A DNA stretch of 64,000 nucleotides. It comes from Pseudomonadota bacterium. Lineage in GTDB: Bacteria; Pseudomonadota; Alphaproteobacteria; Sphingomonadales; Sphingomonadaceae. Position 1 is the first letter of the stretch. Each line of letters starts with the position of its first letter. The DNA lies in contig JAFAFE010000005.1 in the NCBI GenBank assembly GCA_023423655.1, forward strand, positions 558,001 through 622,000, written 5' to 3'. The position numbers and the translations under genes are program-made. Below are positions 37,676 through 46,157 of this stretch, in pieces. The notes beneath the pieces were generated by a model. That model made no database searches. It had not been told where the DNA came from and worked only from the letters and a program-made list of their open reading frames with translations.

Positions 37676-38365
37676 ATGTTGTATCGCATCCCCGATATTC
37701 TTGATGCCGACACGCTGAAAGCGGTGCGCGCCGTCTTGGACGCCGCCGACTGGGTGGATGGCAATGAGACATCGGGGCCGCAATCGGGGCTGGCGAAGCG
37801 CAATCGCCAGCTTCCCGAACTGGGCGATGCCGCGCATCAAGCGGGCGCGCTGGTGATGGCGGCGCTGGGGCGATCGGCGACCTTCATGGCCGCCGCGCTT
37901 CCGGCCAAAGTCTATCCGCCTTTGTTCAACCGCTATGGCGTGGGCGAAGGCTTTGGCGACCATATCGACAATGCGATCCGCCACCGGCGCGGCAGCGATT
38001 TTCGCATCCGCTCGGACCTGTCTGCAACCTTGTTCCTGAGCGAACCGGACAGCTATGATGGCGGCGAGTTGGTGATTGGCGATGCTTCTGATGGCGATAA
38101 AGCGGGCATCAAATTGCCCGCTGGCCATTTGCTGCTCTATCCCGCCTCGACCATCCATCATGTCACCCCGGTGACGCGCGGTGAACGGGTGGCGAGCTTT
38201 TTCTGGATACAGTCGATGGTGCGTTTGAACGAGGACCGCGCATTGCTCTATGACCTCGACCAGACCATCCAGTCGCTCGCTGCCACGCATGGGCAAGGCA
38301 GCAAGGAAGTGGTGCGCCTGACCGGAACCTATCATAATCTGCTACGCCGCTGGGCCGAGGCTTGA
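37676..38365 (+). CDS. piuC: Fe(II)-dependent 2-oxoglutarate dioxygenase PiuC (PKHD-type hydroxylase)
   Basis: A 229-residue cytoplasmic dioxygenase of the PiuC/YbiX family. The start block LYRIPDILDADTLKAVRAVL and NETSGPQSGLAKRNRQLPE are family-specific. Iron ligands are the H-x-D in FGDHIDNAIR and the distal His in STIHHVTPV, with the 2-oxoglutarate-binding Arg in TRGERVASFFW. Nearly always found beside an Fe-siderophore receptor, as here. Its substrate is not established, and it is probably iron-controlled through the upstream Fur sites. Confidence 0.95.
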   Translation: MLYRIPDILDADTLKAVRAVLDAADWVDGNETSGPQSGLAKRNRQLPELGDAAHQAGALVMAALGRSATFMAAALPAKVYPPLFNRYGVGEGFGDHIDNAIRHRRGSDFRIRSDLSATLFLSEPDSYDGGELVIGDASDGDKAGIKLPAGHLLLYPASTIHHVTPVTRGERVASFFWIQSMVRLNEDRALLYDLDQTIQSLAATHGQGSKEVVRLTGTYHNLLRRWAEA

Positions 38366-38416
38366 GGGGGAAGCCTTAAAGGACGACCGAGGGGTAGCGC
38401 CCCCGACCTTCGTTGA

Positions 38417-38556
38417 GCGGCCTTGACACATACACGCTAGACCTGCTGCCTTGGCATATATCCGTGAGTGCTGAGGCCGTGACGCATACCCGCTAGTCAT
38501 GAGGCCTTGGCGCATACCCGTTGGCGCTGTGGCCTTGACCCATACCAGTTAGTCCT
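38417..38556. repeat. Degenerate 28-bp tandem repeat array, five units
   Basis: Units begin at 38417, 38445, 38473, 38501 and 38529, an exact 28-base period. All share a GGCCTTG-like start, a CATACC-like middle and a GCTAG-like end. They do not match perfectly: units 3 to 5 are closest. A sixth start at 38557 falls into the next repeat. There are no spacers, so this is not a CRISPR array. Confidence 0.8.
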
Positions 38557-38627
38557 GAGCTTGTCGAAGGACGGGCATAATGCAGGCGCTATGCTGACGG
38601 GCGTCCTACGACAAGCTCAGGACTAAC
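38548..38627. repeat. Inverted pair of dispersed palindromic elements
   Basis: GTTAGTCCTGAGCTTGTCGA (38548 on) and its near reverse complement ending at 38627 (...CAAGCTCAGGACTAAC) flank a 28-base centre. GTCCTGAGCTTGTCGAAGGAC is a well-known sphingomonad intergenic repeat. Confidence 0.85.
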
Positions 38628-38731
38628 GGATTTTTTACTTTACCTTTTCGCCTTGTTTCCCTTGCCTTCTCCCCTCTCCCTCTCCCTCTCCCTTTCCTTC
38701 TGTGCCTCAGCTAACGCGCATAGCCCGAACT

Positions 38732-38749
38732 ATGCGATTGACTTGCAAT
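38732..38749 (+). promoter_or_regulatory. Fur-like box before the second PepSY gene
   Basis: ATGCGATTGACTTGCAAT. Its reverse complement begins ATTGCAAGTCA, the same 11 bases as in the box before the TonB receptor at 15918. It lies 60 bases before the PepSY ATG. Confidence 0.55.
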
Positions 38750-38808
38750 AGCAGGTATGGCAACGGCGAAGCCCGCCAGACAACCGGCCTAAAAGGGGCA
38801 TTTCCACG

Positions 38809-40011
38809 ATGAGCAAGATCGCTCTGCGCAATATCTGGTTCCAATTTCACAAATGGATCGGCCTGATCCTTGCCATTGCGATCATTCCGATTTGCGTGAC
38901 CGGCGCGGCTTTGGTGTGGCATGATGCGCTGGACGAGGCGCTCAATCCGGTGCGCCATGCGTCCACCGAAGCCCCTGCGCTTAGCCCGACAGCCTATGTC
39001 GCGGCGGCGCAGGGCGCGATTGGCGCGGACCAGCGGGTTGCGCAGCTTATCTATCCCGAAGAAGGTAAGGGCAGCGTCCGGCTGGTGCTGGCAAACCCGC
39101 CCGTTCCCGGCGAGCGCCGTCCGGTGCGCACGACGCTCTGGCTCGATCCGGTCGATGGCCATGTCCTCGACAAAGCGCGCAGCAATGAAGGCGCGGCGCG
39201 TGTCATGCACGTGTTGCATGGCTCGCTCTACATCCCCGAATGGGGCCGCCCGATTGTCGGCTGGGTCGGCGTTGCGATGGTGATTTCGTGCATTAGCGGT
39301 ATCTGGCTATGGTGGCCGACCGTGGGCAGTTGGGTGCGCGGGCTTCGCTGGCGGCGGCACAATAATTTCGACACCAACCTCCACCATTTATTCGGTTTCT
39401 GGATTGCCATCCCGCTGTTCATATTGTCGCTGACCGGTGTGTGGATCAGCTTCCCCAAAGTCTTTTCCGAGCTGGACAGCAAGCCTGCCGCTGCAAAGAG
39501 CGAGGGCAAGGAAAAAGGCGAGGCTAAGGCTAAAGACAAAGCGAAGGGCAAAGGCGAAGGCAAGGGCGAAGGCAAGAACGGGGGACGCCCGCCCGCGCCG
39601 CAACCGCTCGCACAACCCGCAATGGACGCAGACAAGGCGCTCGCGACGGCCAAGGCGATGGAGGCCAAACCTTTTGTCTCGATTAGCTGGCCGACCGAAA
39701 AAGCGGCGGACTGGGAATTCAAGACCGACGGCAAACCCAATAGCGATAATTCCCCGCGCACCATAAAAGTTGCGGACGCCGGGGGCGCGGCATCGCTCAA
39801 GGCAGAAGAACCGCCCGCACGCGGTCCCGTCATGCGGCTGATGCGCCAGATCCATGACGGCACCGACACCGGCTTTGTGTGGCAGTTCATCATCTTTCTG
39901 GGCGGCCTGCTCCCCGCGATCCTTTCGATCACCGGCCTCATCATGTGGTGGCGCGCGCGCAAATGGCGCGGGCAGTTGAAGCAACGCCAACGCGCTCGCG
40001 CGGCGGGGTAA
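38809..40011 (+). CDS. PepSY-associated transmembrane protein with Lys/Gly-rich insert
   Basis: A 400-residue inner membrane protein: N-terminal PepSY_TM block FQFHKWIGLILAIAIIPICVTG, further spans near residues 145-170, 185-215 and 360-385. The HNNFDTNLHHLFGFW and PTEKAADWEFK segments are family-like. A loop of about 50 residues (roughly 225-275) is almost pure KGEGKAKDKA-type sequence before a Pro stretch. Role in iron handling with the receptor upstream is inference, supported by the Fur-like box. Confidence 0.87.
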   Translation: MSKIALRNIWFQFHKWIGLILAIAIIPICVTGAALVWHDALDEALNPVRHASTEAPALSPTAYVAAAQGAIGADQRVAQLIYPEEGKGSVRLVLANPPVPGERRPVRTTLWLDPVDGHVLDKARSNEGAARVMHVLHGSLYIPEWGRPIVGWVGVAMVISCISGIWLWWPTVGSWVRGLRWRRHNNFDTNLHHLFGFWIAIPLFILSLTGVWISFPKVFSELDSKPAAAKSEGKEKGEAKAKDKAKGKGEGKGEGKNGGRPPAPQPLAQPAMDADKALATAKAMEAKPFVSISWPTEKAADWEFKTDGKPNSDNSPRTIKVADAGGAASLKAEEPPARGPVMRLMRQIHDGTDTGFVWQFIIFLGGLLPAILSITGLIMWWRARKWRGQLKQRQRARAAG

Positions 40012-40031
40012 AGGCGAAGACGTCCCACACC

Positions 40032-40105
40032 GTGTCCCCGCGCAGGCGGGGACCCAGAGCGAGGTCACGCTACGCTACCCTGGACCCCCGCCTGCGCGGG
40101 GGAAC
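40032..40105. repeat. Palindromic intergenic repeat pair
   Basis: GTCCCCGCGCAGGCGGGGAC (40032-40052) and an inverted partner ending near 40105 (CCCCCGCCTGCGCGGGGG) fill the gap after the PepSY gene. Confidence 0.8.
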
Positions 40106-40112
40106 AGTAGGG

Positions 40113-40985
40113 TTAAAGCCGTGCGGCCACCGCTTTGGCGAAGGCCGCGCCGCCATCCGCCGCGCAGTTCAAGAACAAGGACGGCTCAATCGCTTCCAGT
40201 TCGAGCAGCAGCAACGCCCCGTCGGCCCCGCGCAGCATATCGATGCGCGCATAGAGCGGCGTTGCTGCAAGGCCGTTGATGGAAACAAGCGCGGCCAAAG
40301 TCTGTTCGGCCAAAGCCAGCGCGCCTGCTTCGGGCGCCACCGCCGTTTCGCGCGCGCCAAATTGTTCCTGCACACGGAAATCCCCGGCCTTGGGCGTTTT
40401 GAGGAGCGCATGGCTGAAGCGCCCGTCAAAATAGAAGAGCGAATATTCGCCTTCACTCTGCACTGCGCCAAGCATCGGCTGGACCATCATCCGCCGCCCC
40501 GCGACATCGGCAGGGATCGCCTCGCTTTCGCCCAGCACATAGGTGCCGAGCGACCCCGCCGACACGGGCGGCTTGACGAGCAGGCGCGTCGCCGAGAAAT
40601 GCGCGCGGGCCTCGGACAAATCAGCGTCCGCCAATGCTTCGACCCATAAGGTCGGGATGGTCGGCACGCCTGCGGCTTCCAATGCACGCATATAGATTTT
40701 ATCGCTATTCCACCGCATCAGGCGCGGCGGGTTATGGACAGGCAGCTTTTCCGCTTCGAACCAATCGAGCAGCGCAAACCAGCGCGCCGGATCATATTGA
40801 TAACCCCATGCGAAAAGCGGCAGCACCAGATCATATCCGGCCAAAGCTGCAGGATCATCGCGCCAATTATGGAGCGTGACTGCTGCGCCGGTTTCGCGTT
40901 CAATAAGTGCCGTCAGTTGCGCCGCATGGGGTTGCCAGCGTTCGGCATAATCGGGCGCGGGGACAAGGAGCGCAATGCGCGGCAT
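40113..40985 (-). CDS. ATP-grasp domain protein (RimK/DcsG-like ligase)
   Basis: A 290-residue ATP-dependent carboxylate-amine ligase. The ATP-grasp features are LLVKPPVSAGSLGTYVLG (phosphate-binding loop), MMVQPMLGAV, and the magnesium-binding acidic triad near LLLLELEAIEPSLF. It resembles the family that contains DcsG and alanine-anticapsin-type ligases; the substrates cannot be read. It lies 35 bases downstream of the NAD-glutamate dehydrogenase gene on the same strand, so it is probably cotranscribed. Confidence 0.85.
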   Translation of the reverse strand: MPRIALLVPAPDYAERWQPHAAQLTALIERETGAAVTLHNWRDDPAALAGYDLVLPLFAWGYQYDPARWFALLDWFEAEKLPVHNPPRLMRWNSDKIYMRALEAAGVPTIPTLWVEALADADLSEARAHFSATRLLVKPPVSAGSLGTYVLGESEAIPADVAGRRMMVQPMLGAVQSEGEYSLFYFDGRFSHALLKTPKAGDFRVQEQFGARETAVAPEAGALALAEQTLAALVSINGLAATPLYARIDMLRGADGALLLLELEAIEPSLFLNCAADGGAAFAKAVAARL

Positions 40986-41020
40986 AAACGCTCCCCTTGT
41001 CTCCGCTCAACCCGTCATAA

Positions 41021-44000
41021 TCAGCGCGCGAGCAACCCGCGCGCCTGCCCTGCAATTTGCGCGAGCATCACGCCATTGGCCGCCGTCGAAAGCCGCGCGC
41101 GGTTCACAATGCGGGTGAATTGCTGGACGCGGTCGGCGTTGGCGGCAAGCCAGCCATCGACATAGTCCATCATATCGCCCTTGCTGCGCGACAGGAATTC
41201 AAGCCGCATATGCTGGAAATCGCGCGCGAGGCCGTTGACGAGCAGACGCTCCCACGGATCGGACGGCGACATGCGCGTTGCAACCGTTTGCGCCCAATCA
41301 AGGCCCAATTCTTCGCCCAAATGAGTGAAGGCCTTGGTCGCCTTGGTTTCGTCGATGCCAGCGCGTTCAGCAAGGTCCGCAAGACCGACCACGCCGTCAA
41401 TCTTGAACAGACGCACGACCGGCTCGATCAATTTGGCATCGCCGCCTGCTTCGAGCAGCTTGGCCGCTATCTGGTCGGCATTGCGCTTGCCCACATCGGA
41501 CAGGAGCTTGTCGACATTGCCCGCAAGGCGATCAACGCCCGGCTTCAACCGTTCGACAATCTCGCCCGGCAGCGCGCCCGCAGGCACGATGCGCAACAAG
41601 TCCGCCATTTGCGATCCCATCGCCGCCGCGGCTTGCCCGAACAGCGCAAGGCGCGTGCCTTCGTCAATCTTCGCCGTGTCGAGCGCGGCCCAGATCTTGT
41701 CCATTTCGAACAAGCGTTCGGCGGCGAGGAACATCACCGCAATATCGGAAAGGCTACACCCTTCCTCTTCCGCCAGTTCGAACGGGTGGATGAGGCCAAG
41801 CCGGTTAATCATGCGGTTCGCAACCTTGGTCGCGATGATTTCCTTGCGCAATTGATGGTCGGCAATCGCTTCGGGGAATTTCTCCTGCATCGCGACGGGG
41901 AAGGCGCGCAGCAATTCGCCTTCCATCGACGGGTCGGTGGCTAAATCGCCATCCTCGATCGAATCCTGCAACGACAATTTGGCTGTCGAAAGGAGGACCG
42001 CCAGTTCCGGACGGGTAAGCCCGCGCTCATCCTGCCCGCGCCGCAGCAATTCCTCGCTCGACGCCAAGCCTTCAACCTTGCGGTCCAGCTTGCCATTGCC
42101 TTCGAAAATTTCGATGAGACGGACATAGGATGGCAAAGCCGCCGCGCCGCCACGCTGTGCAATCGAAAGCCCCAATGCCTGCAAGCGGTTGTCGTTCAAG
42201 ACAAGCTCCGACACATTATCGGTCATTTTTTCGAGCAGCACATTGCGCGCGTCTAGTTTCAGCCGGTTTTCAATCACCTCGCGATTGAGGGCAATCTTGA
42301 TATTGACCTCATTATCCGAGCAATCAACGCCCGCGCTATTGTCGATAAAGTCGGTGTTGATGCGGCCTCCATTTTGCGCATATTCGATGCGCGCAGCCTG
42401 CGTCACGCCAAGGTTCGCGCCTTCGCCGATGACCTTGGAGCGCACGTCGATACCATCGACGCGCACGCGGTCATTGCCCGGATCGCCGACATCGACATTG
42501 GCCTGACCCGACCCCTTGATATAGGTGCCGATGCCGCCGAACCAGATAAGGTCGACTTCGGCCTTAAGGATCGCGGAAATGATCGCCGCCGGTTCCATTT
42601 CGCTTTCGTCAACGCCCAGCATTGCCTTGATTTCGGGCGTCAGCTTGATCGTCTTGTCGGCGCGCGAGAAAACGCCGCCACCCTTGGAAATCAGCTTTTT
42701 GTCATAATCTTCCCAGCTTGAACGTGGCAGGTCGAACAGACACTTGCGCTCGGTCCAGCTCTTGCCTGTATCGGCAGGATCGGGGTCGAAGAAGATATGG
42801 CGATGGTCGAACGCGGCGACCAGCTTGATCGCTTTTGACAGCAGCATCCCGTTGCCGAACACGTCGCCCGACATATCGCCGCACCCGACAACGCGGGTCG
42901 GTTCGCTCTGCACGTCGATGCCCATTTCGGCAAAGTGGCGCTGGACCGAAATCCACGCGCCGCGCGCGGTAATGCCCATCGCCTTATGGTCATAGCCGTT
43001 TGAGCCACCCGAAGCGAAAGCATCGCCGAGCCAGAAATTATGGTCGAGCGCAATCGCGTTGGCGACGTCGGAGAAGGTCGCGGTGCCTTTATCAGCAGCA
43101 ACCACAAAATAGGGGTCTTCCTCATCGCGGATCACAACATTGTCCGGATGAACGACCTTGCCGCTCACAATATTGTCGGTCACCGACAAAAGCGTGCGGA
43201 TAAAAACGCGGTAGCTTTCCTTGCCTTCGTTGAACCACGCATCGCGGTCCACCGCCGGATTGGGAAGCTGTTTGGGATAGAAACCGCCCTTCGCGCCCGC
43301 AGGCACGATAACTGCGTTTTTGACGCGCTGCGCTTTCATCAGGCCCAAAATTTCGGTGCGGAAGTCGTCGCGACGATCAGACCAGCGAAGCCCGCCGCGC
43401 GCCACCGGACCGGAGCGCAAATGGATGCCTTCAAGGCGCGGGCTATAGACCCAGATTTCGCGCCAGGGCAGCGGTTTGGGCAGGCCCGGAACGAGCGAAG
43501 AGTCAATCTTGAACGCCAAGGCTTCGTTCGCACTGTCGGCAAAAGCGTTGGTGCGCAGCGTGGCTTCGATGACCGCGCGGGTGGTGCGCAGGATGCGGTC
43601 GTCATCGACGCCTTTCACATGGGCAAGCCCCGTATCAATCACATCACGCGCCTTGGCGGCAGCCTTGTCGCTATGCTGTTTGGGGTCGTGGAGGGCCACG
43701 AACAGACCGATCAGCCCTTCGGTAATCGTGCGGGCATTGCGCATCGCGGCAACCACCGTGTCCATGCCATAGGTAAGCCCCGCCTGACGCAGATAGCGGA
43801 ACCAGGCGCGCAGCCAGACGATGGATTTGGGATCAAGTCCCGCCGAAACGATCAACTGGTTGAAGCTATCATTTTCGGATTCGCCCATGAGGACACAGGC
43901 GAGCGCCTGTTCAATCGTGTCCGCACGGTTGATAAGCTCTTCGGCCTCTTGACCGTCCATGCGCGCAAGCTGGAAGTCATGGATATAGCCCGACGCGCCG

Positions 44001-45718
44001 CCATCCAACGCGGTCGGCACTTCTTCAATCACGCGGAAGCCGAAATTTTCGAGCGCGGGCACAACATCCGACAGCGCGAGCGGCTGACGGATGGCATAGG
44101 CTTTCATGCGGAAAAATTCGCCCTTATCGTCGCCGTCGCGATAGAAGCGCACCTTATGCACCGGCTTGTCGCCGCTGATTTCAGCCGCCGTATCACGCAG
44201 GCGCACAATATCCTGCGCCGCTTCCGCCGCGCCATAGGTCGCGCGGTAAGCAGGCGGGAAGCTGTTCGCATATTTGATGGCGAGCGCCGCCGCACGGCCT
44301 TCATCGCCCAGTTCGGCAAGGCGGGCTTCGACTTCCGGAACCCAGCCGCGCACCATGACCTGAAGCATCTTGTCGAGCGCATCATCGCCCGGCACCTTGC
44401 CACCATCGCGCATATCGAGCGTGTAGCGCAGCAGCGCAGGCGCGCCGTCTTCCAGCACAATCGTCCAGCCGATCACATTGGCATGGGCGGCCTCTTCGAT
44501 CATTTGCGCAATAGCGAGACGGCGACCGGTCGACACATCATCACGCGGCAGCCACACGAATGCGAACAAGTGGCGGCCCAAGGATTCCAGCACCGTTACA
44601 ATCTTCGCGCGCGGGCGGTCGGACAGCGACATGGCGGTGAGCGCGAGCCGCTCCAAGGAGGCCGCATCAAAGCTGATGAGCAGATCATGCGGCAATGCGG
44701 TCATCGCATGGACGAGCGCCTTGCCCGCATGGCCCGACGGGTCGAAACCGAATTTATCGTTAAGCCCGGCAAGCTGCGCGCGCAGCACCGGCACTTTTTC
44801 AGGGGGCGCAGACAGCGCCGAGCTGGTCCACATCCCGGCATGGATGGAGAGCGCCTCCAGCCCCTTATTGCCATGCACCGGCACGATCACAAGGTCGATG
44901 AGGACGCGGCGGTGGACCGTCGCAATCTGGTTCGATTTGACCAGCAAAGGCGTGCGCCCGCCGCGTTCGAACCATTGGAACGCGCGGTCAATGGTCGCGT
45001 CCGCCAAGAGTTGCGGCCCGCGATTAGCGCAAATACCCAACGCATCGGTGACTTTGCCACCACGGTCGCGGCTTTCATGGCCAAGCTGGGTGAAATTGCG
45101 GTCAAGGAACCAGCGCAGCAACGCCGCGCCTTCGACATCGGCAATGCGGTCGGCATCCGCCGCCATCGCTTCCTGCATCTTGCCCCAATCGCGCACCGCT
45201 GCACGGACATCGGCAAGCGTTGCCTTGATTGCGGCGACCAGTTCGGTGCGTTGCTTCGCATCCCCGCGGTCAATTTCCATATAGATGACCGATTCGCGTT
45301 TTTCGCCGCTCGGATGGCCGTCCAATATCTGCGTCAATTCGCCCGCATTATCGCGGCGCACCGACAGCACGGGGTGGAGAATACGGTCCACGCCAAGGCC
45401 GGTCGCCGCAACGGTCGTCGCAATCGAATCGACAAGAAAGGGCATATCGTCATTGATGACCGCCAATTGCATCGTGCGGTGGCCGCTGGTGGGGGTCAGC
45501 GTTTCCAGCGCAATCGCCGGTTCGCCCGCTTTGCGCTTCATCATCGTGCCCGCAACAAAGGCGGTCGCTTCGGTGCGATAGGCTCCTTCAAAGCCATGTT
45601 CTTCGCCATGCAGCGCGGCATCGGTCAGTGCGGTCGAGAGCGCTTCCAATAGAGCGGCAGGGGCGGCAACAGCAGATTTTTTGGTGGCCTTTGCGGTTTC
45701 AGACGCTTTGCTAGGCAT
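41021..45718 (-). CDS. NAD-glutamate dehydrogenase, large (180-kDa) type
   Basis: Oxidatively deaminates glutamate to 2-oxoglutarate with NAD. From ATG 45718 it is 1565 residues, the size of the bacterial large NAD-GDH family (PF05088); an extended frame to 46015 runs through AT-rich leader and is not accepted. The catalytic core includes MKAQRVKNAVIVPAGAKGGF (with the substrate lysines), GCGDMSGDVFGNGML and WFGGIGTYIKGSGQ. Large N- and C-terminal regions, thought to be ACT-like and regulatory, flank it. Typical of alphaproteobacteria. Confidence 0.96.
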   Translation of the reverse strand: MPSKASETAKATKKSAVAAPAALLEALSTALTDAALHGEEHGFEGAYRTEATAFVAGTMMKRKAGEPAIALETLTPTSGHRTMQLAVINDDMPFLVDSIATTVAATGLGVDRILHPVLSVRRDNAGELTQILDGHPSGEKRESVIYMEIDRGDAKQRTELVAAIKATLADVRAAVRDWGKMQEAMAADADRIADVEGAALLRWFLDRNFTQLGHESRDRGGKVTDALGICANRGPQLLADATIDRAFQWFERGGRTPLLVKSNQIATVHRRVLIDLVIVPVHGNKGLEALSIHAGMWTSSALSAPPEKVPVLRAQLAGLNDKFGFDPSGHAGKALVHAMTALPHDLLISFDAASLERLALTAMSLSDRPRAKIVTVLESLGRHLFAFVWLPRDDVSTGRRLAIAQMIEEAAHANVIGWTIVLEDGAPALLRYTLDMRDGGKVPGDDALDKMLQVMVRGWVPEVEARLAELGDEGRAAALAIKYANSFPPAYRATYGAAEAAQDIVRLRDTAAEISGDKPVHKVRFYRDGDDKGEFFRMKAYAIRQPLALSDVVPALENFGFRVIEEVPTALDGGASGYIHDFQLARMDGQEAEELINRADTIEQALACVLMGESENDSFNQLIVSAGLDPKSIVWLRAWFRYLRQAGLTYGMDTVVAAMRNARTITEGLIGLFVALHDPKQHSDKAAAKARDVIDTGLAHVKGVDDDRILRTTRAVIEATLRTNAFADSANEALAFKIDSSLVPGLPKPLPWREIWVYSPRLEGIHLRSGPVARGGLRWSDRRDDFRTEILGLMKAQRVKNAVIVPAGAKGGFYPKQLPNPAVDRDAWFNEGKESYRVFIRTLLSVTDNIVSGKVVHPDNVVIRDEEDPYFVVAADKGTATFSDVANAIALDHNFWLGDAFASGGSNGYDHKAMGITARGAWISVQRHFAEMGIDVQSEPTRVVGCGDMSGDVFGNGMLLSKAIKLVAAFDHRHIFFDPDPADTGKSWTERKCLFDLPRSSWEDYDKKLISKGGGVFSRADKTIKLTPEIKAMLGVDESEMEPAAIISAILKAEVDLIWFGGIGTYIKGSGQANVDVGDPGNDRVRVDGIDVRSKVIGEGANLGVTQAARIEYAQNGGRINTDFIDNSAGVDCSDNEVNIKIALNREVIENRLKLDARNVLLEKMTDNVSELVLNDNRLQALGLSIAQRGGAAALPSYVRLIEIFEGNGKLDRKVEGLASSEELLRRGQDERGLTRPELAVLLSTAKLSLQDSIEDGDLATDPSMEGELLRAFPVAMQEKFPEAIADHQLRKEIIATKVANRMINRLGLIHPFELAEEEGCSLSDIAVMFLAAERLFEMDKIWAALDTAKIDEGTRLALFGQAAAAMGSQMADLLRIVPAGALPGEIVERLKPGVDRLAGNVDKLLSDVGKRNADQIAAKLLEAGGDAKLIEPVVRLFKIDGVVGLADLAERAGIDETKATKAFTHLGEELGLDWAQTVATRMSPSDPWERLLVNGLARDFQHMRLEFLSRSKGDMMDYVDGWLAANADRVQQFTRIVNRARLSTAANGVMLAQIAGQARGLLAR

Positions 45719-46157
45719 GGGACAGGCAATCCTCCGACGAATAATAACGACGCTTGCCGCAACCCCGAAGATTACGGCGATACATTCTGTTCTGGCGAAG
45801 CTCGCGTTCCGGTACGACAAGGACGCTATCCCGCCCGACCGGAAAGCAAAATTCCGCTTAGCTATGCGCCTGCCTGACAAAAGGCTCAAGCCTTTTGGGA
45901 AAAATAATTGTTCAACGTTGTGAAATATTATTTCGCGCTGAAATCGCGCAACAAAATGACAGAAAAAGGCAAATCCGTCCCGATGCGATGCTATCCGGCC
46001 TTTACGGCACGGCATCCTGTGAAGGTATGGCGCAGCTCATCACACCCAAGAGTCGCGAACCCCGCGCCCGCGCCTTGCGCTCCACCCGCGACAGTCGCGC
46101 GGAGGTGCAAGGAACAAGCGCGGGCCTCGCCGCTATATATCTGTGGCTTAACGCCGG
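45719..46157. other. Intergenic region with gdh leader and palindrome
   Basis: About 440 AT-richer bases between the gdh start and the PAS gene stop (both minus). It probably holds the gdh promoter. A perfect hairpin CAAAAGGCT-CA-AGCCTTTTG lies at 45878-45897, and a small dyad GAAAT-ATT-ATTTC at about 45922-45934. No protein-coding frame here has family support. Confidence 0.5.

Noticed and set aside
35707..37803. Long minus-strand frame opposite the siderophore receptor
   Set aside because: It is antisense to a clear receptor, overlaps piuC, and its Arg/His/Ile-rich composition is the usual shadow pattern.
38417..38556. CRISPR-like periodic array
   Set aside because: Units abut without spacers, diverge from one another, and no cas gene is in the window.
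43040..45652. Very long open frame on the plus strand opposite the NAD-glutamate dehydrogenase
   Set aside because: It is the antisense of a well-supported gene in GC-rich DNA, rich in His/Arg/Gly, with no family resemblance.
45878..45897. Terminator hairpin after the PAS gene
   Set aside because: The stem is perfect but has no T-run on either strand and is 260 bases from the stop.
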